Source of the DNA: Lentibacillus salicampi
GTDB taxonomy: Bacteria > Bacillota > Bacilli > Bacillales > Amphibacillaceae
DNA length: 39,685 bases
Assembly: GCF_004565465.1 (NCBI RefSeq)
Contig: NZ_SRHY01000031.1
Location: 1-39,685 of the forward strand
Direction: 5' to 3'
This document shows, in pieces, positions 25,554 to 34,366 of the stretch. Each line of letters starts with the position of its first letter. Positions within the stretch are counted from its first letter, which is position 1. The position numbers and the translations under genes were made by a program. Below the pieces are notes generated by a model. That model saw only the letters and a list, made by a program, of their open reading frames with translations, had not been told where the DNA came from and did no database searches.

Positions 25554-25661
25554 GCCTTTTTTTATACCACAACAATTAATATGTTTAGCACTGTACCAGA
25601 AGCGGTCTATAAAGAAATAGTATTCAGTGAGTAAAAATCACATAGAAGGAGCCGAGTTATA

Positions 25662-26081
25662 ATGGAAAAGGTTACACCATTTTTAATGTTTCAGGGTGGA
25701 AAGGCTGAAGAAGCCATGAATTATTACACGTCACTTATCGAGGATTCAGCTATTACGAATATTGTCCGTTATGGTGCGGATGATGAAAATGGAGAAGAGG
25801 GGACCGTGATGATGGCGTCCTTTTCATTAAAGGGACAAGAATTTATGTGCATTGATAGCTTACCCGTTCATAATTTCTCTTTTACACCATCCTTCTCAAT
25901 TTTTGTGACGTGTGATTCGGAAGAGGAGCTGAACCATCTTTATGACAGTCTTCTTGCAGATGGAGAGGCTTTGATGCCTCTTGGTGACTATGGTTTTAGT
26001 AAGAAGTTCGGCTGGGTCAATGATCAGTTTGGTATATCATGGCAGCTTAACCTCGAATTGATTGATGTTAATCAATCATAA
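25662..26081 (+). CDS. PhnB-like VOC-family protein
   Basis: 139 aa. The pattern 'VTPFLMFQGGKAEEAMNYYT', 'MMASFSLKGQEFMCID', 'SFSIFVTCDSEEELNHLYD' and the C-terminal 'FGWVNDQFGISWQLNL' is that of the PhnB / 3-demethylubiquinone methyltransferase-like (3-dmu-9_3-mt) subgroup of the vicinal oxygen chelate fold. These proteins are not true ubiquinone methyltransferases in Bacillota; function is unassigned. ATG at 25662 follows AGAAGGAG. Single gene. Confidence 0.82.
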   Translation: MEKVTPFLMFQGGKAEEAMNYYTSLIEDSAITNIVRYGADDENGEEGTVMMASFSLKGQEFMCIDSLPVHNFSFTPSFSIFVTCDSEEELNHLYDSLLADGEALMPLGDYGFSKKFGWVNDQFGISWQLNLELIDVNQS

Positions 26082-26126
26082 AATTCCGTAATTCTTGAGT
26101 GTCCCACAGTGTACATGATGAGCAAG

Positions 26127-26158
26127 CAAAAGGCGCCCGTAAAGGACGCCTGATTTTA
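26127..26158 (+). terminator. Terminator after the PhnB-like gene
   Basis: AGGCG and CGCCT flank a 10-12-nt loop with some extra pairing (CCC/GG), followed by GATTTTAG. It lies 45 bp after the stop codon. Confidence 0.55.
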
Positions 26159-26180
26159 GACATTGATGTTTGTTTCAAAA

Positions 26181-26446
26181 GATAAGAAAGTATAAATTTC
26201 CGGCTATATGAAGCTCTTTGTCAGCAATAGCCATGTCCAGCTTCGACGTACAGGACGTACTAGTGCCGGCGTTGGCACAGGACGTGCCGAACTTAGCCGG
26301 CCAGCGCCCAGCAACTATCAAACTTCACACTCCTCCACTACGATAAGTCAACATCGGTTCGCTTCCAGCTCACCGTGTTTCCTTTATCTCATTGCGAAGT
26401 GCTCCAGTTTGTACGTTGCTAAACGGGCGCTTGCGTTTTTCTTAAT
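26181..26446. repeat. Interspersed repeat family A, copy 2
   Basis: Begins GATAAGAAAGTATAA and ends TTTTTCTTAAT. The first ~120 bp, including the 'CTAGTGCCGGCGTTGGC' block, are nearly identical to copy 1. The right half is diverged or replaced by another sequence (from about 26310). The ORF at 26208 in it merely mirrors the one in copy 1. Confidence 0.75.
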
Positions 26447-26463
26447 ACAGGGTGTACGTTCAG

Positions 26464-27090
26464 TTATAACTTCTTAACGGCATCCCCAATCGATCCGTTC
26501 GCTTCTGTGATGGCGGATATAATAGCAACCCCGCTGGCACCTGTGTCGATGACATCATTGGCGTTTGTCGTATCAATCCCGCCAAACCCAACTACCTGAA
26601 GCGTCGGATACGTGGCGCTGATTTGTTTGATGAGGTCCAGCCCGATTGGCGCTTTCTTTTCAATATGAGGCAAATCTTCAAATAAGGGACCGACAGCCAC
26701 AAAATCCACTAACACCAGCTGACCGCCATCCTCCTGTTCTGCCGATGACATCGTCAAGCCGATTAATTTATTGGGATATTGTTCTCTTAATTGTTCAAAT
26801 CCTTCATATTCCTGATTCAAACGAATTCCGTCCGCATTCAGCAACTTCATCATTTCAATGTCATCATTAACGATAAAAGGGATATCATACTGTTTACAGA
26901 TTTTACGCAATTTGGTACCAAAATTGATTTTGTCTGTTCCAAAAAGCTGGTCCTCTCCCAGTTCACGGAATTCAAAAGCCGTAATACCTGCCTGAATAGC
27001 TTCTTGTAGTATGTTTTCTGCATCTTTATCCGCTGGCACATCCTGGCTTCCCATCACAAAATATTTTCTCGTGAAATTTTGATTTGACAT
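26464..27090 (-). CDS. thiE: Thiamine phosphate synthase (ThiE/TenI family)
   Basis: 208 aa TIM barrel that joins hydroxymethylpyrimidine diphosphate and thiazole phosphate. Visible: 'YFVMGSQDV', 'GITAFEFRELGEDQLFGTDK', 'YDIPFIVNDDIEMMKLLNAD' with 'GIRLNQE', 'DFVAVGPLFEDL' and 'VVGFGGIDTTNANDVIDTGA' with 'SGVAIISAI'. The conserved residues favour ThiE over TenI, though some positions are unusual ('FRELG' instead of FREKG). It stands alone, with no thi neighbours and no recognisable TPP riboswitch in the 170 bp upstream. GAGGACG precedes the ATG. Confidence 0.85.
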   Translation of the reverse strand: MSNQNFTRKYFVMGSQDVPADKDAENILQEAIQAGITAFEFRELGEDQLFGTDKINFGTKLRKICKQYDIPFIVNDDIEMMKLLNADGIRLNQEYEGFEQLREQYPNKLIGLTMSSAEQEDGGQLVLVDFVAVGPLFEDLPHIEKKAPIGLDLIKQISATYPTLQVVGFGGIDTTNANDVIDTGASGVAIISAITEANGSIGDAVKKL

Positions 27091-27261
27091 TTATTACACG
27101 TCCTCTATTCAAAAAATTTCATTTGTTATCAATACTAACGTTCCCATAAGACCATACCAGTAAACGTTATAATGAAACAGCGTCATTCACTTTTTTTGTT
27201 TCAAATGGCCAGGATTTGGACAATCATTCTCTCCATATACTATTAATGGAGGGGATTTTTT

Positions 27262-27876
27262 ATGGAAACATTAAAAAAAAGCTGGCTTGATTTTTTCCAA
27301 TCTGAACGGCAGGAGGATAATTGGTGGAAACGGAAGAAGGATTTATACCGGGAGCGTGAGGCTGACATTGTCCGGGTCAACGGGGAAGGGCATGTATTTG
27401 AAGAACTCCGGTATTCCGGTCAATCGATCAGCCGGTACCTCATGCATTTATCATTTTTGGTCAAGCAGCAGGATCAATTTTTTCGGGAAGAGCAGGTCGT
27501 GCCGTTTCAATTAAGACGGGAAAATGGGGAAGTCATGGAACATCGGAGGGAGGAGAGGCCGCTTCCGGATGAAGAGAATCCGGTGATCGAATCGGAATCG
27601 CTAAGAGATTCGGCAGGTGAGCGGTTTTCTTATGACAGGCGTGCAGCTGTTCAATATGCGGAGCGGTGGTGAAACAGTTATAATCCGGCGTAGCGGCAGT
27701 TTGATGTGGATTGTACCAATTATGTCTCACAGTGTATGCGTGCCGGCGGAGCGCCTGACCGGGGGAGCGGCTGGTGGTACCAGGAGGATAATTGGAGCTA
27801 CAGCTGGGCGGTGGCCCATTCAATGCGCTGGTATTTAAGCGGCTCGACGTCCGGGTTAAAGGGGGAAGAAGATTAA
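27262..27876 (+). pseudogene. Amidase_6 protein, broken copy
   Basis: The frame matches the intact paralogue at 29684-30529 from the first codon. Codon 137 (Trp) is TGA (27670-27672) and codon 144 (Tyr) is TAG (27691-27693). Beyond the stops the same frame continues with '[20 protein letters not shown]' to '[11 protein letters not shown]', where homology ends abruptly near 27862 and TAA follows at 27874. The last ~75 codons, with the probable catalytic histidine, are deleted. It retains the ribosome binding site and a leader nearly identical to that of the intact copy. The junction abuts the 3' end of the lipoprotein gene, so the AT-rich island seems to have replaced its end. Confidence 0.9.
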
Positions 27877-28241
27877 TTAACCTGGTCTTGAGGATTTTCT
27901 TTTAAATATTCAAGCAGTTTTTCGTAGTCATACGTCTTATATACCATACCATTTGTGTCAAACAGAATATATGCAGGAGATTTTTCAATATTTAATTTTG
28001 GATATTCATTATTAACTAGATCCGATGATGATTCATAGATAATATTTGAAATACCGATGTTTTGTTCTTCTAATTGTTCTGAAGTTATATCATCTTCAAC
28101 AGAGAATAATAGATATTGCCCTTCCTGATCAGGTATTAATTCAGTGTAATAACGTGCGTAATCATCTATTGGATCTTCGCTACAAGAAGCAAAGATCATA
28201 ATTGAAGCCAACACAAAAATAAAAAGTGTTACCTTTTTCAT
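27873..28241 (-). CDS. Small lipoprotein of unknown function
   Basis: 122 aa. Signal peptide '[20 protein letters not shown]' ends in the lipobox F-A-S-C (Cys20), so it should be anchored outside the membrane. The mature part contains '[20 protein letters not shown]' and '[20 protein letters not shown]', reminiscent of a thioredoxin-like lipoprotein fold without the CxxC pair. No enzymatic residues are recognised. ATG at 28241 follows GGGGGGAA. The coding sequence is notably AT-rich compared with its neighbours. It is downstream of, and parallel to, the secreted protein gene. Confidence 0.7.
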   Translation of the reverse strand: MKKVTLFIFVLASIMIFASCSEDPIDDYARYYTELIPDQEGQYLLFSVEDDITSEQLEEQNIGISNIIYESSSDLVNNEYPKLNIEKSPAYILFDTNGMVYKTYDYEKLLEYLKENPQDQVN

Positions 28242-28291
28242 ACTTCCATTCCCCCCACTATATACTTAAAAATATTCTAACGGTTTTCAAG

Positions 28292-28333
28292 AAGTGGCAA
28301 AACACTTTTTATGAAACTGAAGTTTTGCCACTT
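28292..28333 (-). terminator. Terminator after the secreted protein gene
   Basis: AAGTGGCAAAAC and GTTTTGCCACTT form a perfect 12-bp stem with an 18-nt loop, 12 bp after the stop codon at 28345. It separates the gene from the lipoprotein gene. T-rich flanks occur on both strands. Confidence 0.75.
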
Positions 28334-28344
28334 TTATATTTTAC

Positions 28345-29103
28345 CTAATATTGATTTTGCAGATGTAACTCCCAAGTATCTCCAGATTTTGAAATATCTG
28401 TATAGCTATTCATTCCAAATATATACCAGCTAGTATCAAAGGTAATTGGGTACCATGAAGAGGGAGTATAGTACGTATAACTAAAACCACTTAGATATCT
28501 TGTTGAGTTTTGATCTCGTACATATCCATTTGCATATGAACTCCATCCTTCTGCACCGTAATTAACAGACTGATTAGATAAATTGAATGTGGGATCATTC
28601 ACATCCCATCCTCCTGAAACTCTTGTTAAATCATAATGTACTTTTCCATTTGAATCAGTAACCTCGTCATAATACAGTGTGCTATAGGCTCTTACGCCAT
28701 AACTTGAATCAAAGTCTTCTCCATATTTTCGACCAGAACGACTAGTGACATCTAAGTCCTTCCCTGTTACAATGTTGAAACTAGTAGTTGCAAAAGACTG
28801 TATTTGTGCATCATTTGGTTTTATTTCCTTTTTTAATAATTGAGTTGTAGACTGACTATTTATTTCTTTTGAAGTTTTATCTCCTTTTAAAATACCTTTT
28901 TGTTCAACCATTTGCGGCAATTCTTGTTTTGGGATATCTGAAATATTATGTTTCGCTCTTTCAAATAGCTTTTCAACGTCTTTAATTTCACTAGATTGAT
29001 AAATTACTCCCTCATCAGTTGTCTCGGCAAAAACGGGTGATCCATAAACAAACAGGGTTAATACAAAACTTGCAGTGATAGTCAAAATACAACGTTTTGA
29101 CAT
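28345..29103 (-). CDS. Secreted protein of unknown function
   Basis: 252 aa. The signal peptide 'MSKRCILTITASFVLTLFVY' continues to a probable cleavage after 'VFA|ETTDE'. A charged propeptide-like stretch (residues ~30-100, many K/E/Q) precedes a C-terminal domain rich in Tyr, Ser, Asn, Trp and Gly: 'SSYGVRAYSTLYYDEVTDSN', 'RVSGGWDVNDPTFNLSNQSV' and 'FDTSWYIFGMNSYTDISKSG'. No cysteines in the mature part. The beta-rich, aromatic composition suggests an extracellular beta-sandwich, perhaps a surface-binding or bacteriocin-like protein, but I do not recognise the family. ATG at 29103 follows GGAGGG. AT-rich codon use suggests acquisition with the neighbouring lipoprotein. Confidence 0.7.
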   Translation of the reverse strand: MSKRCILTITASFVLTLFVYGSPVFAETTDEGVIYQSSEIKDVEKLFERAKHNISDIPKQELPQMVEQKGILKGDKTSKEINSQSTTQLLKKEIKPNDAQIQSFATTSFNIVTGKDLDVTSRSGRKYGEDFDSSYGVRAYSTLYYDEVTDSNGKVHYDLTRVSGGWDVNDPTFNLSNQSVNYGAEGWSSYANGYVRDQNSTRYLSGFSYTYYTPSSWYPITFDTSWYIFGMNSYTDISKSGDTWELHLQNQY

Positions 29104-29281
29104 TTAAATCCCTCCATTTTGTAACATATAAGTTTCCCTGAAAACAATGCTTTCACAAAGTAATGACTTTTTCTACCCTCCTAGTTTATGATGGGAATAC
29201 TTGCATATTCTAATATAACAAAAATATTACAAATTGTAAATATTTTAATAATTTGAATTAGACTGATATAGAGGCTTTTTA

Positions 29282-29429
29282 CAGTAGAAGAAGATATTAA
29301 GAAGAAGGATAGTAAAAAATATTACTGTTAACAATAAATTGGATATCTGCATTTTTGCTTTATATATTTAGTTCTATTGCGTTTGGTCCTTTTGCATTCT
29401 TTCTTGGAGTAGTTTTAAAAAAGGGATAG
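29282..29429 (+). pseudogene. Small membrane peptide remnant
   Basis: The frame 'TVEEDIKKKDSKK' stops early, but with one extra A in the A6 run at 29314-29319 it continues as 'ILLLTINWISAFLLYIFSSI' and 'AFGPFAFFLGVVLKKG' to TAG at 29427. One or two membrane helices with charged ends are plausible. There is no clear start codon or ribosome binding site. It lies in the AT-rich island and could be a decayed immunity-type or unrelated membrane peptide. The rest of the 29104-29683 gap shows only AT-rich sequence. Confidence 0.3.
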
Positions 29430-29683
29430 CAAAGTAGGGGATCAAGGCAAGATAATTAGGGTATTGGTGGTGATTTATGAAGGGATGGTATTTTCCAATT
29501 GAGATTAGCAATCTTAGATTCTAAGTAACTTCATCTTCATTATATGGGATTAAAAACATTATATTTTCTCTTAATATATCCCTCGCTTTTGGGGATTACG
29601 GTCCATTTTCACCGGATCTGTTTTCAGTGACCAGGATTTGGACAATCATTCTCTCCATATACTATTGATGGAGGGGATTTTTT

Positions 29684-30529
29684 ATGGAAACATTACAGGA
29701 AAGCTGGCTTGATTTTTTTCAATCTGACCGGCAGGAGGATAATTGGTGGGAACGGAAGAAGCGCCTAAATCGTGAGCGTGAGGCGGAGATTGTCCGGATC
29801 AGCGGAAAAGGGCATGTATTTGAGGAACTTCGGTATTCCGGCCAATCGATCTTCCGGTACCTTATGCATTTATCCTTTTTGGTCAAGCAGCAGGATCAAT
29901 TTTTCCGGGAAGAACTGGTTATGCCGTTTGAATTGCGGCGGGAAAATGGGCGCGTCATGGAACACCGGCTGGCAGAAAAACAGCTTCCGGATGAAAAGAT
30001 CCCGGTGATGGAGCCGGAATCGCTAAGAGACTCTGCAGGTGAGCGGTTTTCTTATGATAGAAGGGCCGCTGTCCAGTATGCGGAGCGGTGGTGGAATAGT
30101 TATAACCCGGCGTACCGGCAATTTAACGTGGACTGCACCAATTATGTTTCACAGTGCCTGCGTGCTGGCGGGGCGCCGATGCGGGGGGCGCCTGACCGGG
30201 GGAGCGGCTGGTGGTATCAGGATGATAACTGGAGCTTCAGCTGGGCGGTGGCCCATTCAATGCGCTGGTATCTAAGCGGATCAACGTCAGGGTTAAAAGG
30301 GACGGTGATGGAATCGGCCCGTGACCTGATCCCCGGTGACATTATCTGCTATGATTTTGAGGGGGACGGCAACTGGAATCACAATACGATTGTCGTTGCC
30401 AAAGATGCCAATGGAATGCCGCTGGTTAATGCCCATACAGATAACAGCCGCAACCGGTACTGGTCCTACGAGGATTCCACTGCCTGGACACCTGACATTC
30501 AGTATAAGTTTTTCCGGATTGATGGTTAA
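29684..30529 (+). CDS. Amidase_6 domain protein (putative cell-wall amidase, intact copy)
   Basis: 281 aa. The N-terminal ~120 residues are helical and charged, without a signal peptide. The C-terminal Amidase_6 (NlpC/P60-like papain fold) domain starts at 'YDRRAAVQYAERWWNSYNPA'. Cys151 in '[16 protein letters not shown]' is the likely nucleophile, and His233 in 'WNHNTIVV' or His251 in 'VNAHTDN' the likely partner. Family members are found in many Bacillus with unknown substrate. ATG at 29684 follows GGAGGGGA. The ~60-bp leader is a near-copy of that of the broken gene at 27262. A 15-bp duplication (M-R-G-A-P) is unique to this copy. Confidence 0.82.
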   Translation: METLQESWLDFFQSDRQEDNWWERKKRLNREREAEIVRISGKGHVFEELRYSGQSIFRYLMHLSFLVKQQDQFFREELVMPFELRRENGRVMEHRLAEKQLPDEKIPVMEPESLRDSAGERFSYDRRAAVQYAERWWNSYNPAYRQFNVDCTNYVSQCLRAGGAPMRGAPDRGSGWWYQDDNWSFSWAVAHSMRWYLSGSTSGLKGTVMESARDLIPGDIICYDFEGDGNWNHNTIVVAKDANGMPLVNAHTDNSRNRYWSYEDSTAWTPDIQYKFFRIDG

Positions 30530-30579
30530 GTGGTATAATGTTGGAGTTGTAATGTATATTTGGAAGAGGAGAATGGAAC

Positions 30580-31053
30580 GTGAGCCTGCATGTCGTACTA
30601 TACCAGCCGGAAATTCCGGCCAACACAGGAAATATTGCCAGAACGTGTCTGGCAACAAACGCAACCTTGCATCTGATTCATCCACTTGGATTTTCCACCG
30701 ATGATAAAATGGTTCGCCGGGCAGGACTGGATTATTGGCCCTATGTGGATGTCCGTGAATATGAGGACATAGAAGAGTTATATCAGGATCATCCGGAAGG
30801 GGCGTATTACTATATCGAAAATGTCGGATCAAATTATTACACCGACTATGATTTTACCGATACGGATCAGGATTTATTTTTTGTGTTCGGCAGGGAAGGC
30901 AGCGGATTTCCGGATGACTTTTTAAAAGGGAAAGAAGATCAATGTCTGAGGGTTCATATGGGTGACAAAGTCCGTTCGCTGAATTTGGCGAACACAGCAG
31001 CCATTATTGTTTATGAAGCATTAAGACAGCAAGGATTCCCAGGAATGGCATAA
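30580..31053 (+). CDS. trmL: tRNA (cytidine(34)-2'-O)-methyltransferase
   Basis: 157 aa SPOUT methyltransferase that methylates the ribose of the wobble base in tRNA-Leu. Motif 1 'LYQPEIPANTGNIARTCLAT', motif 2 'FVFGREGSGFPDDFL' and motif 3 'VRSLNLANTAAIIVYEALRQ' (forming the trefoil knot) are all intact. GTG at 30580 follows GAGGAG. It is 50 bp behind the amidase gene and may be read from it or from its own promoter. A terminator follows. Confidence 0.93.
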   Translation: MSLHVVLYQPEIPANTGNIARTCLATNATLHLIHPLGFSTDDKMVRRAGLDYWPYVDVREYEDIEELYQDHPEGAYYYIENVGSNYYTDYDFTDTDQDLFFVFGREGSGFPDDFLKGKEDQCLRVHMGDKVRSLNLANTAAIIVYEALRQQGFPGMA

Positions 31054-31064
31054 ACGGTCTCTAT

Positions 31065-31100
31065 GAAAAAAGCATCGGCTGAACTGCCGGTGCTTTTGAT
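31065..31100. terminator. Bidirectional terminator between trmL and the 33-aa ORF
   Basis: AAAAAGCATCGGC and GCCGGTGCTTTTG form a ~12-bp stem with one G-T pair and a 6-nt loop. T-run follows on the plus strand and A-run precedes, so it serves both converging genes. Confidence 0.75.
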
Positions 31101-31111
31101 TCGTGAACTTC

Positions 31112-31213
31112 TTATTGATCCCGCTTCGGTACGCCAGGTTTCGCATCATAACCCGCAGTAAAGCAGGAAACCACAAATGTTACAGCAACAGCTAAAATCA
31201 GTGCCAGTTTCAT
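31112..31213 (-). CDS. 33-aa lipopeptide-like small protein
   Basis: ATG at 31213 is preceded by GGAGGCAATATC, a strong ribosome binding site. The peptide is 'MKLALILAVAVTFVVSCFTA' followed by 'GYDAKPGVPKRDQ'. The hydrophobic stretch ends in V-V-S-C, an acceptable lipobox, so the mature product may be a 17-residue lipopeptide; alternatively it is a single-span membrane microprotein. A terminator follows the stop. Function unknown. Confidence 0.55.
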   Translation of the reverse strand: MKLALILAVAVTFVVSCFTAGYDAKPGVPKRDQ

Positions 31214-31379
31214 GATATTGCCTCCTTGTCTAACCTATGTACAACACGTTTTGTTTATATCATGCCCTTATTATATCGAATAATTCCTCTGATGTGAACC
31301 GTGAGCGCTTATTTTGAAATGTTGTTCTCCCCGGTTGGAAGATTGAATTATTTTATTTTTAAAACACCTGGTTCCTTTA

Positions 31380-31408
31380 TTGTTTCGTTTGCTTAAATAG
31401 GGTATATT
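31380..31408 (+). promoter_or_regulatory. Promoter of odhAB
   Basis: TTGTTT, 17-bp spacer, TATATT; transcription would start near 31415, leaving a ~90-nt leader. The leader contains a short hairpin CCGTTT-TG-AAACGG at about 31459-31472. Confidence 0.6.
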
Positions 31409-31504
31409 AGTTGAAGAGTCGAACGCTAAAGTTCTATAATGGCAACAGAGTTCAAAAGCCGTTTTGAAACGGGATAAAGTTAACTTCTAATGGGGGTATA
31501 AGAC

Positions 31505-34366
31505 GTGGCACAGAATGAAGAAACCCATGAAGGATTCTGGGGCAGATTTCATGGGCCGAATATGGGCTATATTGAGGAACAATACGAGTTATACAAGGAA
31601 AACCGTGATGCAGTTGATCCATCTTTAATTGAGCTTTTTGATAAGCATGGCGCCCCTGATTGGAGTGAATCTTCACAAGGCACAAGCCGGACAACTGAAC
31701 CCGTGTCGTCTGGTGGCGATATTAAAAAGTTAACCTCAGCAATGAGACTTGTTGAGGCTATTCGTCGTTTTGGACACCTTGAGGCAGACATTTATCCGGT
31801 GGGGCATGTCAATCGTAAAACAAATCTGGTTGACCCTGAGACGTACGGATTATCTGAGGCAGATTTACGGAATATCCCGGCTTCCTTATTATGGGAGCAG
31901 TCTCCGGATAAAGTGGGAGATGGCTTTGAAGTGATCCGGGAGCTGAAAAAATTGTATTCCGGGACGATTACGTTTGAATATGACCATGTGAACGATGATG
32001 ATGAACGCGAATGGCTGCTGGATTATATCGAGTCAGGCAAATATAATGCGGCAGGTTCAGATGAAAATAAAAAAAGCCTGCTTGAACGGTTGGCTCAGGT
32101 AGAAGGGTTTGAAGAATTTCTGCAAAAAACTTTCGTCGGACAAAAGCGTTTCTCCATTGAAGGATTGGAGTCGATGATTCCGATGCTTGATCGCGTTGTA
32201 AAAAATTCAATCGAGGACAAGATTGAGCACATTATGATGGGGATGGCACACCGCGGCCGTCTCAGTGTATTGGCACACGTTCTTGGTAAGCCATTTGACA
32301 ATATATTTTCCGAGTTTCACCATTCTCCTGACAAGGAATTAATCCCTTCTGAAGGCTCAACCGGTATTAACTCCGGCTGGACAGGGGATGTCAAATATCA
32401 CTTTGGCGCAACGAAAGATGTCAAAGAAGAGGACGGAACGGCAACACGGATAACACTTGCCAATAACCCATCACACTTGGAATTTGTGAACCCGGTTGCG
32501 GAAGGATTTGCACGTGCAGGCCAGGATAACCGTTTTCAAAAAGGCTACCCTGAGCAGGATTTCAGCAAAGCATTACCTGTATTAATTCATGGTGATGCGG
32601 CATTCATCGGGGAAGGTGTTGTTGCTGAAACGCTGAACTTCAAAGGGTTGCCGGGCTATCAGACAGGTGGAACACTGCATATTATTGCGAATAATCTGCT
32701 CGGTTATACAACAAACCAGAACGATGGTCGTTCAACACGTTATGCCAGTGACTTGGCAAAAGGGTTTGAGATTCCTATTGTTCATGTGAATGCTGATGAT
32801 CCGATTGCATGTGTGGTTGCCATGAAAATGGCATATGAGTATCGTCAAACATTCCATAAAGATTTTCTGATTGATCTCGTAGGCTATCGCCGTTATGGTC
32901 ATAATGAAATGGATGAACCACGGGCGACACAGCCTTACTTGTATCAGGATATTGATAACCACGCAACGACAGCACATGTTTTTGCTGAAAAGCTGCAAAA
33001 AGAAGGTGTTGTTGAACAGGATGAATTGGATCATTTAAAAGAGCGGACCGAATCCAACCTGCGGGAAATTTATGAAAATATGAAGGAAAATGATTCAGGT
33101 GAGGCGGAAGCTAAACGGATGCCAAAAGCCTTAACAAACGGGCTCGACCAGTTTGATACAGCTGTACCGCTGGAAACCCTGAAAAAACTGAACGGCGATT
33201 TGCAATCACGTCCGGACGGATTTACGGTTTTCCGTAAATTGAAACGGATCCTGAGCAGACGTGATGATGTGCTGGAAGAAGGGAATAAGGCGGACTGGGG
33301 TGCAGGTGAAGCATTGACTTATGCATCTATTCTTAATGATGGAATCCCCATTCGTATAACAGGCCAGGATACAGAGCGCGGGACGTTTGCACATCGTCAT
33401 TTGGTTCTTCACGATGCCGAAACAGGGGAAACCTATTGCCCGATGCACGGTCTTGAAGGCGTGGATGTATCGTTTGATATTCGTAACAGTCCGCTGTCAG
33501 AAGCTGGCGTTCTGGGGTTTGAATATGGCTATAGTGTGCAGGCACCGAATACACTGGTTATCTGGGAGGCACAATTTGGTGACTTTGCCAATGCTGCTCA
33601 GGTGATTTTTGACCAATTCATTGCAGCTGCTCGTGCCAAGTGGGGCGATAAATCAAATATGGTGATGTTGTTGCCGCACGGTTATGAAGGACAGGGCCCT
33701 GAACACTCCAGCGCACGTCTGGAACGCTACTTGCAATTGGCAGCGGAGAACAATTGGATTGTGGCCAATATCACGTCGTCCGCGCAATATTTCCATTTGC
33801 TTCGCCGGCAGGCAGCGATGCGCGGAAAAGAAGAGGCACGTCCGCTCGTTTTGATGTCGCCGAAGAGCCTTCTGCGTAATCAGCGGGTCGCTTCCAGCCC
33901 GGAAGAATTTTCAGAGGGCAAATTCGAACCCGTAAGACAGCAGCCTAATCTGAAAGTGAGCAAGAAAAATGCAACAAGACTGTTAATCGGCAGTGGTAAA
34001 GTCATGGTGGATATTGAAGAGGCCATTGTTGATTCGGACGAAACGTTTGACTGGCTGCGCGCGCTCAGACTGGAACAGATTTATCCGTTCCCGAAAAAGC
34101 AGCTGGAAAAAGAATTAAAAGAACTGCCGAACTTAAAAGAAATCGTCTGGGTACAGGAAGAACCGCAGAACATGGGTAGCTGGGACTTCGTTGATGATTA
34201 CCTGCGGGCGTTATTAACAGACGATCAGACACTGCGCTATATCGGCCGTCCACATCGTGCATCACCAGCTGTAGGGGAGCCTAATGTGGACAAAAAAGAA
34301 AAGCAGCAAATTATTAAACAAGCAATTAATCCGTCAGAAGGAGGAGATTCCAGTGAGCGAAATTAA
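31505..34366 (+). CDS. odhA: 2-oxoglutarate dehydrogenase E1 component
   Basis: 953 aa thiamine-diphosphate enzyme that decarboxylates 2-oxoglutarate in the TCA cycle and passes the succinyl group to the lipoyl domain of OdhB. Landmarks: N-terminal E2-binding segment '[20 protein letters not shown]', '[20 protein letters not shown]', the ThDP motif '[19 protein letters not shown]', '[17 protein letters not shown]', and the transketolase-like pyrimidine domain '[20 protein letters not shown]', with '[20 protein letters not shown]' and '[10 protein letters not shown]'. GTG at 31505 follows GGGGGTATAAG. The gene overlaps odhB by 14 bases. Confidence 0.96.
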   Translation: MAQNEETHEGFWGRFHGPNMGYIEEQYELYKENRDAVDPSLIELFDKHGAPDWSESSQGTSRTTEPVSSGGDIKKLTSAMRLVEAIRRFGHLEADIYPVGHVNRKTNLVDPETYGLSEADLRNIPASLLWEQSPDKVGDGFEVIRELKKLYSGTITFEYDHVNDDDEREWLLDYIESGKYNAAGSDENKKSLLERLAQVEGFEEFLQKTFVGQKRFSIEGLESMIPMLDRVVKNSIEDKIEHIMMGMAHRGRLSVLAHVLGKPFDNIFSEFHHSPDKELIPSEGSTGINSGWTGDVKYHFGATKDVKEEDGTATRITLANNPSHLEFVNPVAEGFARAGQDNRFQKGYPEQDFSKALPVLIHGDAAFIGEGVVAETLNFKGLPGYQTGGTLHIIANNLLGYTTNQNDGRSTRYASDLAKGFEIPIVHVNADDPIACVVAMKMAYEYRQTFHKDFLIDLVGYRRYGHNEMDEPRATQPYLYQDIDNHATTAHVFAEKLQKEGVVEQDELDHLKERTESNLREIYENMKENDSGEAEAKRMPKALTNGLDQFDTAVPLETLKKLNGDLQSRPDGFTVFRKLKRILSRRDDVLEEGNKADWGAGEALTYASILNDGIPIRITGQDTERGTFAHRHLVLHDAETGETYCPMHGLEGVDVSFDIRNSPLSEAGVLGFEYGYSVQAPNTLVIWEAQFGDFANAAQVIFDQFIAAARAKWGDKSNMVMLLPHGYEGQGPEHSSARLERYLQLAAENNWIVANITSSAQYFHLLRRQAAMRGKEEARPLVLMSPKSLLRNQRVASSPEEFSEGKFEPVRQQPNLKVSKKNATRLLIGSGKVMVDIEEAIVDSDETFDWLRALRLEQIYPFPKKQLEKELKELPNLKEIVWVQEEPQNMGSWDFVDDYLRALLTDDQTLRYIGRPHRASPAVGEPNVDKKEKQQIIKQAINPSEGGDSSERN

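Noticed and set aside
27091..27261. TPP riboswitch upstream of thiE
   Set aside because: I looked for the conserved CUGAGA and ACCUGAUCUGG-type blocks on the minus strand and found none.
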